From: UMGS1370 sp046957575
GTDB lineage: Bacteria > Bacillota > Clostridia > Lachnospirales > Lachnospiraceae
Assembly: GCA_046957575.1 (NCBI GenBank)
Contig: JBKUOG010000013.1
Location: forward strand, 1 to 64,000
Direction: 5' to 3'
Length of the DNA: 64,000 bases
How positions within the stretch are numbered: position 1 is the first letter of the stretch; every line of letters starts with the position of its first letter. This document shows, one piece after another, positions 43,300 through 50,023 of this stretch. The notes beneath the pieces were generated by a model that worked only from the letters and a program-made list of their open reading frames with translations, ran no database searches and was not told the DNA's origin. Both the position numbers and the translations under genes were made by a program.

Positions 43300-43991
43300 A
43301 AATAGCAGTTCTTTCTGATATTCATGGAAACCTTCCTGCCCTTTTAGCAGTTTTAGAAGATTGTACCAGGCAGCATGCAGATCGGTTCTGGCTGCTGGGA
43401 GATTATGTGGACTATGGAGTTTCCTCCAGAGAGACCGTAAAATTATTGGAACAGCTAGAACCAGAATATGCAATTGCGGGCAATCATGATGCATGTTTAT
43501 ATTTGCCTTCTGTAAGAAGCAGTCAGACTCCTCATGGAAAACAGGCTTTTTCTTATACAAAAGCATTAGTCGAAAAAGATCCAGATGCGTTTTTCTGGCT
43601 GGAACAGATTGCAGAACATCCGATGATATATCTGGAAAAGCAAAAAACCATGCTGGTACATGGAACAGTCTCGGATCCTTACTGGGGGAAATTTCTTCCG
43701 GAAGTCCGTGCAGAGGAGGTTTTTTCTGATATGGAAAAGAGGGATGTCCGTCTGCTTCTTGTCGGGCATTCCCATAAAAGTTTTCTTCTTATTAAAAACG
43801 GCAGAAGAATCATAAACCCAGGCAGTGTAGGACAGCCTCGGGATGGTTTTCCAGAAGCATCCTATGCTATTTTAGATGGAGAATCGGTTACGTTTCGGAG
43901 GGTAAGTTATGATATTGATCAGGCGGCTTTGGCAATTAAAGAAGCTGGACTGCCTGAATATTTGTGGCAGCGTTTATATCAGGGAATATAA
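43296..43991 (+). CDS. Metallophosphoesterase (YfcE/calcineurin-like)
   Basis: 231 residues with all metal motifs: SDIHGN (7-12), GDYVDYG (35-41), GNHD (63-66), LVHG, and GHSH (about 155-158). This is a two-metal phosphoesterase fold. Position inside the cluster suggests it cleaves a phosphate ester or nucleotide of the pathway, but similar genes are common housekeeping phosphodiesterases. It overlaps ppd by 4 bases, a sign of tight coupling. Confidence 0.85.
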   Translation: MKIAVLSDIHGNLPALLAVLEDCTRQHADRFWLLGDYVDYGVSSRETVKLLEQLEPEYAIAGNHDACLYLPSVRSSQTPHGKQAFSYTKALVEKDPDAFFWLEQIAEHPMIYLEKQKTMLVHGTVSDPYWGKFLPEVRAEEVFSDMEKRDVRLLLVGHSHKSFLLIKNGRRIINPGSVGQPRDGFPEASYAILDGESVTFRRVSYDIDQAALAIKEAGLPEYLWQRLYQGI

Positions 43992-44012
43992 AATCAACAA
44001 GGAGGCATTCAA

Positions 44013-44972
44013 ATGCGTGTTTTAATAACAGGAGTAGCAGGTCTTACAGGCTCTTATCTGGTTCGCCAGTGTTTAGAGCAGGGCGATACCGTAGTCGGAG
44101 TGGATGATTTTTTTCGGGGAACAAGGGAAAATATTGAAGATATAATGGAACATGAACGTTTTACCTTTTATGAATGTGATTTCCGCGATTATATAAAACA
44201 GGAATCTGATACAGCCTTTGACGGCATCTATCATCTGGCAGCCATTGTTCCTACCAGATATTTTTATGAAGAACCATGCCTGACTTATGAAGTCAACTGT
44301 CAGGGCGCTTATGAGATTTTTTTATGGGCATTAAAGCATAAGATTCCCCGCTTCATTAATGCATCCAGTTCTGAAATTTATGGACATGCTGAAGATTTTC
44401 CTACAAAAGAAACCACAAAATCTGTATATGATTCTGTCGAGGATTCTACAAGATGGTCTTATGCTCATGGAAAAATTATGACAGAGTATTTGTTCAACCA
44501 TCATAAAGATGAGATCAAAGTCTGCCATCTTCGCTACGCCAATGTGTATGGGCCTTATGATATTGATGATAACCACGTTATTCCTTACATTTTAAATTGT
44601 ATTGTTCAGGATAAGCCCTGCCATTTAAATGTGAATGCTGGAACCATTGCCCGATCGTTTTTGTATATGGGAGATGGCGCTGCCGCTACCCGTCTGGCCA
44701 TGCTGCATATGGAAAGCGGGTTAAGCTATAATGTGGGCAATCCTGAAGAAGTAACGATTCTGGAACTATATGAGATAGCAGTTGAGGCAGCAAAAGAACT
44801 GGGTATATCCTATCGCCACACTCCGATATTTGACATCTCCAGAGCGGGAGATCCTACAAGAAGAGTTCTTGATATTTCAAGAGCAGGTGAACATTTAGGT
44901 TATGCTCCCAAGGTTATGCTGCAGGAGGGAATCAGGAGGACGCTGGAATGGATTATCAAACAGCAGCCATAA
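44013..44972 (+). CDS. NAD-dependent epimerase/dehydratase (extended SDR)
   Basis: 319 residues. The nucleotide motif is GVAGLTGSYL (about 7-16), the SDR catalytic Tyr/Lys are in SYAHGKIM (about 148-155), and there is NASSSEIYG, the Ser of the triad. It resembles nucleotide-sugar epimerases/dehydratases. In this cluster it may change a nucleotide-activated sugar or alcohol. AAGGAGGCATTC precedes the ATG. The 3' end overlaps the next nucleotidyltransferase by 25 bases. Confidence 0.88.
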   Translation: MRVLITGVAGLTGSYLVRQCLEQGDTVVGVDDFFRGTRENIEDIMEHERFTFYECDFRDYIKQESDTAFDGIYHLAAIVPTRYFYEEPCLTYEVNCQGAYEIFLWALKHKIPRFINASSSEIYGHAEDFPTKETTKSVYDSVEDSTRWSYAHGKIMTEYLFNHHKDEIKVCHLRYANVYGPYDIDDNHVIPYILNCIVQDKPCHLNVNAGTIARSFLYMGDGAAATRLAMLHMESGLSYNVGNPEEVTILELYEIAVEAAKELGISYRHTPIFDISRAGDPTRRVLDISRAGEHLGYAPKVMLQEGIRRTLEWIIKQQP

Positions 44973-45730
44973 TTCTTTGCGCAGGACTTGGAAGCAGGCT
45001 TGGCCTTGCAGAAAAACAAAATAAATGTGCAGTTCCAATCCGGGAGACATCGGCTGTCCAATATGGAGTATCTGCACTTTTAGATGCAGGGGCAGACGAA
45101 GTAATTGCAGTAACAGGATTTGCCAGTGACTCTGTGAGGATGGCGCTTTCAGAATTTATAGAAAGCGGACGAGTTCATCTTGTTTATAATTCCTGTTATG
45201 ACAAACATGGATGCAATTATTCTCTGGCCTGCGGAATGGAAGAGGCGGCTGCAAAAAAGGCCGACCGGGTCATAATCGCTGAAGGAGACTCTCTGCTTTG
45301 CAGAGAGTCTATTCAGCAGCTTTTTTGTGCGAATGGCCCAGCGGCTTCTCTGGTGAGAGAGAAATTCTATGTAGACAACAAAAGAAGTGTAGTTGCCATA
45401 GGCTGTAAAAAGAAAATTGTGCGTTATGAGTATGACACACTTCATCGCGGAGACATCCGGATTGGCAGCGGAGAAGAGATTTTGGGAGAGAGTATGCAGC
45501 TTTGGAGTTTTTCAGGCCCGATATTAGAGAAACTGAAAAAAGAACTCTGTACATATAGAATTGCTGCAGATAAAAGTTTGGATCCCATGCTGCACTCTGG
45601 CGTCTATTCCATTAACCGGATAAATCCAGAACTGGAACCGGTTTTTTCAAAATGGCCAGACCAGTGGATTAACCTTAATACTCAGGAAGATTTAAGAAAG
45701 GCAGGATTAGCAGAATGGATCAGAAAGTGA
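44948..45730 (+). CDS. Second nucleotidyltransferase of the cluster
   Basis: 260 residues. The N-terminal AIILCAGLGSRLG (about 7-19) is the nucleotide-binding loop, with KCAVPIRETSAVQYG after it. DRVIIAEGDSLLC is a metal-binding aspartate region. The arrangement matches cytidylyl-/nucleotidyltransferases that activate phosphonates, phosphocholine or sugars. With the domain fused to PEP mutase, the cluster holds two such enzymes. ATG 44948 lies 25 bases inside the SDR gene. Substrate unknown. Confidence 0.82.
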   Translation: MDYQTAAIILCAGLGSRLGLAEKQNKCAVPIRETSAVQYGVSALLDAGADEVIAVTGFASDSVRMALSEFIESGRVHLVYNSCYDKHGCNYSLACGMEEAAAKKADRVIIAEGDSLLCRESIQQLFCANGPAASLVREKFYVDNKRSVVAIGCKKKIVRYEYDTLHRGDIRIGSGEEILGESMQLWSFSGPILEKLKKELCTYRIAADKSLDPMLHSGVYSINRINPELEPVFSKWPDQWINLNTQEDLRKAGLAEWIRK

Positions 45731-46803
45731 TGATTATTGGATATGGAAGTACAGGAAAATATGTATTGGATATGCTGACAAGACTCCCTGAACTTTCTGG
45801 CTGCGAGTTTGTCGTTGTCTCCAGAACAAGCGAAACAGAAGCAGAAAAGCGAATTAACCTTACTTTGGTTTCTGCTGGGATTTTTGGAAATTATCCCAAA
45901 GTATGCTACCGCTCCTGTGATATAAATCATGTGGAAAATTTAAGCGCTCTGATTAGCGAGGAAGCCCCAAATATCATTGCCTATACAGGACGATATATGA
46001 AGGGATTTAAATATGGAGAGTTTTCTTATCCCAACCAGATTGGTTATGGAGTGTGGACCCCTCTTGCTGTGGTTTTGGTAGAAAAGCTGATGAGAGCAGT
46101 AAAGATGTCAAAGGTCCCTGTCCGCGTAATTAATACAAGCTACGGAGATGCAGTGTCTCCTTTGTTAGCAGCCCATGGACTGGCGCCATATACCAGTGCC
46201 GGAAATTTAAACCATTTGATTCCAAGAATTGCAAGAGCCTACGAGAAATTAAGCGGTCAGTCGGCCAGTCAATGTGATATCACATTTGTTGGCTCTCATT
46301 ATGCAAATACCTATATTTCAAAAGAGGGATCGGCAAAGGGCTCTCCCTGCCTTCTCCACATTGAGGGGAATAACGGCGTCAAAGAGGAAGAGATCTGGAA
46401 GCTTTGTGCAGTTCCTACTGCTTCCGGTCCGGAAAGAAACATCATGATTGCTTCGGATGTGGTAATGCTGATTCGTCTTATGCTGGATAAAAGCGGGAAA
46501 AGGCAGAAAATCCATGCTCCCGGACCTTTTGGAAAAATCGGCGGCTATCCATTGATTTTTTCCAATGGTCAGATGGAAATTGATGAAACTCATTTTTCTG
46601 CAAAAGAGATGGAGCGGGTAAATGAAGGCAGTCTTTGCTGCGATGGAATAGATAAACTGGATTCAAACGGAATTCATTTTACAGATGAAGTAATTGCAAA
46701 AATGAAATCTGTTTTTGGAATTGATTATCCAAAAACCCTTGCTCTGGAAGACTGTGAGAAGTTTTCACAAAAGCTGGCAGAGACTTTGGCTTCACCTCTG
46801 TAA
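45715..46803 (+). CDS. Unknown protein with Rossmann GxGxxG N-terminus, saccharopine-dehydrogenase-like
   Basis: 362 residues. The N-terminus MDQKVMIIGYGSTGKYVL has GxGxxG (residues 9-14), as in saccharopine dehydrogenase-type NAD(P) proteins; the remaining two thirds do not resemble an enzyme I can name. Segments that look conserved include TSYGDAVSPLLAAHG and GSHYANTYISKEGSAKG. The gene overlaps the nucleotidyltransferase by 16 bases and is the last of the cluster. It could act on phosphonoacetaldehyde or a derived compound, but this is speculation. Existence as a gene is well supported by length and coupling. Confidence 0.7.
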   Translation: MDQKVMIIGYGSTGKYVLDMLTRLPELSGCEFVVVSRTSETEAEKRINLTLVSAGIFGNYPKVCYRSCDINHVENLSALISEEAPNIIAYTGRYMKGFKYGEFSYPNQIGYGVWTPLAVVLVEKLMRAVKMSKVPVRVINTSYGDAVSPLLAAHGLAPYTSAGNLNHLIPRIARAYEKLSGQSASQCDITFVGSHYANTYISKEGSAKGSPCLLHIEGNNGVKEEEIWKLCAVPTASGPERNIMIASDVVMLIRLMLDKSGKRQKIHAPGPFGKIGGYPLIFSNGQMEIDETHFSAKEMERVNEGSLCCDGIDKLDSNGIHFTDEVIAKMKSVFGIDYPKTLALEDCEKFSQKLAETLASPL

Positions 46804-46835
46804 AATAGGAAAAAGAACTACTGTAGGATTCCATA

Positions 46836-46864
46836 TTGTTGTTTTTCAAATTTTGTGTTATAAT
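46836..46864 (+). promoter_or_regulatory. Predicted promoter of miaB
   Basis: TTGTTG (46836-46841), 17-base spacer containing TGT just before the -10, TATAAT (46859-46864). Confidence 0.65.
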
Positions 46865-46874
46865 CCCACAATGA

Positions 46875-46905
46875 GGAAGGGAGTTGCCTCCCCTCCTTCT
46901 TTGTT
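46875..46905 (+). terminator. Terminator-like hairpin in the miaB leader
   Basis: GGAAGGGAG (46875-46883) pairs with CTCCCCTCC (46888-46896) with one mismatch, loop TTGC, then TTCTTTGTT. It is placed after the predicted start of the miaB transcript, so it could either end read-through from the phosphonate cluster or attenuate miaB. Confidence 0.5.
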
Positions 46906-46950
46906 GCTAAGCATCCGGAAAAGCTGTCGGTGGCAGGTTTCCCGGCTACA
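46900..46950 (+). repeat. Intergenic hairpin repeat (family B), copy 3
   Basis: TTTGTTGCTAAGCATC, then CCGGAAAAGCTGTCGGTGGCAGG and TTTCCCGG. It aligns with copy 1 over about 50 bases. The stem base A of copy 1 (CAGG/CCTG) is C here with G opposite (CCGG/CCGG), a compensating change. Confidence 0.6.
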
Positions 46951-46973
46951 GAAAAAGTGATAGAATAGGCAGG

Positions 46974-48497
46974 ATGAAATTGAATAATCAGAATTTTGAA
47001 ACAATACAGCAGGCGGCTCCGATTGCAGAGCCGGACAGACAGAATTATTTTATTAATCAGGCCCGGCTGCTTTTTAAAAGCAGATTTGAGGCAGACGTTG
47101 CATCTGGAAAGGCTGAAGAACGCTACGGCAAAGTGCTTTTGAAAGAACTGACAGACGGTGGGTATTTTGGGACCTTTTGTGTGGTTACTTTCGGGTGTCA
47201 GATGAATGCCAGAGATTCCGAAAAACTGGAAGGCGTTTTGGAGGCAGTGGGATTAAAACGCACAGAAAATGAAGACTCCGATTTTACCTTGTACAATACC
47301 TGTACAGTAAGGGAAAATGCCAACCAGAGAGTTTACGGAAGACTGGGCCATCTGGGTGCTCTAAAGAAAAAGCATCCAGGCATGATGATCGGCTTGTGTG
47401 GCTGTATGATGCAGGAATCCCAGGTAGTAGAAAAAATCAAACAGTCTTACCGGTTTGTGGATTTGATTTTCGGAACCCACAATATTTTTAAGCTGGCAGA
47501 ACTTTTGACAGAGCGTCTGACAGAAGGCAAAATGACTGTTGATGTGTGGGAAGGTACGGATGAAATCGTAGAGGAACTTCCGACAGATCGGAAATATTCC
47601 TTCAAATCCGGCGTCAACATCATGTTCGGCTGCAACAACTTCTGCAGTTACTGCATCGTCCCTTATGTGAGAGGACGGGAGCGGAGCCGGAATCCGGAGG
47701 ACATTATCGAAGAAATCAAACGTCTGGTAGCAGACGGAGTGGTAGAAGTCATGCTCCTTGGACAAAATGTTAACTCCTATGGAAAGACCTTAAAAACCCC
47801 GATTACTTTTGCACAGCTGTTAAAGCAGGTGACAGAGATTGAAGGCTTGGAACGGATTCGGTTTATGACATCTCATCCCAAGGATTTATCGGATGAACTG
47901 ATTGAGGTTATGAAATCTTCCTCCAAGATTTGCCGGCATCTTCATCTGCCCCTTCAGTCTGGAAGCAGTCGGATTTTAAAGGTTATGAACCGCAAATATA
48001 CCAAAGAGCAGTATCTTGCCCTGGTAGATAAGATTCGGACTGCTATGCCGGATATTTCCCTGACAACAGATATTATTGTAGGATTTCCCGGCGAGACGGA
48101 AGAAGATTTTCTGGAGACCATGGATGTAGTGGAGAAAGTCCGCTATGACAGCGCCTTTACCTTTATTTATTCCAAGCGTACTGGAACTCCGGCCGCCAGG
48201 ATGGAAGAACAGGTGCCGAAAGAAATAGTTAAGGATCGGTTTGATCGGCTTTTGACACAGGTTCAAAAGATTTCTTCAGAAGTCTCCGGGCGGGATTTAC
48301 ATACCATACAAAGGGTACTGGCCGAAGAGGTCAACTCGCAGGATGCCAGTCTTTTAACCGGACGGCTTGGCAATAATACAATCGTTCATTTTCCAGGGGA
48401 TCCTTCCTTGATTGGAAAAATTGTAGATGTTTCCCTGGATGAGATAAAAGGGTTCTACTATATGGGACACCTGTCAGAAGTACAAGGAGGAAAGTAA
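46974..48497 (+). CDS. miaB: tRNA-2-methylthio-N6-dimethylallyladenosine synthase MiaB
   Basis: Radical SAM methylthiotransferase acting on A37 of tRNA after MiaA. 507 residues. The N-terminal UPF0004 domain has three cysteines (TFGCQMN, YNTCTVRENA, GLCGCMMQ) for the second Fe-S cluster. The radical SAM motif is FGCNNFCSYC (C at about 219, 223 and 226), followed by VPYVRGRERSR, then a TRAM domain at the C-terminus. The gene starts weakly, with little ribosome binding site before ATG 46974. miaA is further along in this window. Confidence 0.96.
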   Translation: MKLNNQNFETIQQAAPIAEPDRQNYFINQARLLFKSRFEADVASGKAEERYGKVLLKELTDGGYFGTFCVVTFGCQMNARDSEKLEGVLEAVGLKRTENEDSDFTLYNTCTVRENANQRVYGRLGHLGALKKKHPGMMIGLCGCMMQESQVVEKIKQSYRFVDLIFGTHNIFKLAELLTERLTEGKMTVDVWEGTDEIVEELPTDRKYSFKSGVNIMFGCNNFCSYCIVPYVRGRERSRNPEDIIEEIKRLVADGVVEVMLLGQNVNSYGKTLKTPITFAQLLKQVTEIEGLERIRFMTSHPKDLSDELIEVMKSSSKICRHLHLPLQSGSSRILKVMNRKYTKEQYLALVDKIRTAMPDISLTTDIIVGFPGETEEDFLETMDVVEKVRYDSAFTFIYSKRTGTPAARMEEQVPKEIVKDRFDRLLTQVQKISSEVSGRDLHTIQRVLAEEVNSQDASLLTGRLGNNTIVHFPGDPSLIGKIVDVSLDEIKGFYYMGHLSEVQGGK

Positions 48498-48498
48498 C

Positions 48499-49947
48499 AT
48501 GAAAAAGAAACTAAGGACTGCAGCAGTTCTTGCAATGGCCATGTCACTTGCTGTGCCGGCCGTAGCATATGCCGACAGCGGGTATATCAATGAAGGCCCT
48601 GGAGTAGCCTTAGATCAGAAAGAAACCGACAATTCAGGCGTGATAAACCTGGATTCGGGAAGTGACGGACATGGACCTGGAGCCACAGAAGGACAGGAAG
48701 AACCAACTTCCCCGTCTCAGGGCGGCCAAGAGGAAACGGCTCCTGCTGAGGGAAATAACTCTCAGACAGGAGAAAACCAGACTCCGCCTGCAGAAGGCGA
48801 AGAAATGGCAAATACCGGAGTGATCACTCCGGCCCAGAAGGTGTTTAATGGTGTTACTTTAAACTATGGAGTAGGAAACGGCGGATTTATCAGCAATATG
48901 TCTTTAGTATTTAACAGCGGACTGGGCGGTTCCATTACCTATACCAGCAGCATTAACAATGGTGGCTGGCTGGGATGGAATTACGTAGGCGAGTTAAACG
49001 GAGCTACGGACGGCAATGCAGACACCCGTATGGAAGCTGTCCGCATTAATCTTTCCATGCTGGCAGGATATAACTGGGATATTTACTACCGGGTTACTCT
49101 GGACACAGTCGGACAGCTTGGATGGGCAAAAAACGGCGAAATTGCCGGAACCTTAGACAGCGGCCACTATATTACTGATATTGAGATTCAGTTAGTTCCA
49201 AAGGGACAGCCAGGTCCGACATCGGATCGTTATCGGTTCTATTCCGTATACGAGTCCCGTATGTGGAGAGACGAGGCTGGGCTGATTCATTATGATGACC
49301 CCAATGGCAACAATTATTCCGGATGGCTGGACGATACAGAGAGCAGATTTTACGTATCGGATTCCATGGTGCTTACCGGATGGCATTATCTGGACGGATA
49401 TAAATATTACTTCAGGGAAGACGGTCGTCTGGTTCAGAATGTGGATCCGATTATCGGCAAACAGTCTTCTTACATTATTAAGGTAAATAAGACGGCAAAC
49501 TGCCTGACCATATATGCAAAGGATGGAGATAAGGGCTATATTATTCCAGTTATGTCCATGCTGACCTCCGTAGGAGATGACACACCTATTGGAACTTTTA
49601 AGAGTCCGGAGCGCTACCGCTGGCGCTATATGGTGGGAGACTGCTATACCCAGTATGCGACCCGCATTACCGGAAGTTTCCTGCTCCATTCGGTTATTTA
49701 TGAGGAGCAGAATAATCTTACCCTCAGAGCTCAGACTTACAATGATTTAGGCGTTGCCCGTTCAGCCGGCTGCGTCCGTCTGCGTACAGTAGATGCCAAG
49801 TGGATTTATGATAATGTTCAGGCAGGAGTTCCCATCACGATTTATGAGGATTCTACCAGTGTAGGGCCGTTCTACCGACCAGACATAGTGCCAGTACCGA
49901 ATACCCAGCAGTGGGATCCGACGGATACAGAGGTACGCCTGCAGTAA
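48499..49947 (+). CDS. Secreted L,D-transpeptidase (YkuD) with cell-wall binding repeats
   Basis: 482 residues. Signal peptide (MKKKLRTAAVLAMAMSLAV, cut near AYA-DS), then a Gly/Glu/Thr/Pro-rich linker. About residues 110-235 show repeats with the pattern of clostridial hydrophobic (ChW) modules: NNGGWLGWNYVGELNG and VGQLGWAKNGEIAG. A choline-binding-like stretch follows (SGWLDD, LTGWHYLDGYKYYF). The C-terminal YkuD domain has LLHSVIY and SAGCVRLRTVDAKW, with the catalytic Cys near 423. It would make 3-3 peptide links in the wall. AAGGAGGAAAG precedes the start. Confidence 0.9.
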   Translation: MKKKLRTAAVLAMAMSLAVPAVAYADSGYINEGPGVALDQKETDNSGVINLDSGSDGHGPGATEGQEEPTSPSQGGQEETAPAEGNNSQTGENQTPPAEGEEMANTGVITPAQKVFNGVTLNYGVGNGGFISNMSLVFNSGLGGSITYTSSINNGGWLGWNYVGELNGATDGNADTRMEAVRINLSMLAGYNWDIYYRVTLDTVGQLGWAKNGEIAGTLDSGHYITDIEIQLVPKGQPGPTSDRYRFYSVYESRMWRDEAGLIHYDDPNGNNYSGWLDDTESRFYVSDSMVLTGWHYLDGYKYYFREDGRLVQNVDPIIGKQSSYIIKVNKTANCLTIYAKDGDKGYIIPVMSMLTSVGDDTPIGTFKSPERYRWRYMVGDCYTQYATRITGSFLLHSVIYEEQNNLTLRAQTYNDLGVARSAGCVRLRTVDAKWIYDNVQAGVPITIYEDSTSVGPFYRPDIVPVPNTQQWDPTDTEVRLQ

Positions 49948-49955
49948 TACAATAG

Positions 49956-49987
49956 AGTCAGGCCGAAAAACACATCGGCCTGACTTG
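49956..49987 (+). terminator. Hairpin after the L,D-transpeptidase gene
   Basis: Perfect 11-bp stem AGTCAGGCCGA (49956-49966) / TCGGCCTGACT (49975-49985), followed by a weak T run (TTGCT). Terminator probable. Confidence 0.65.
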
Positions 49988-50023
49988 CTGCATTGAACTC
50001 ACAAAAAGAAAGGACTGGAATAC

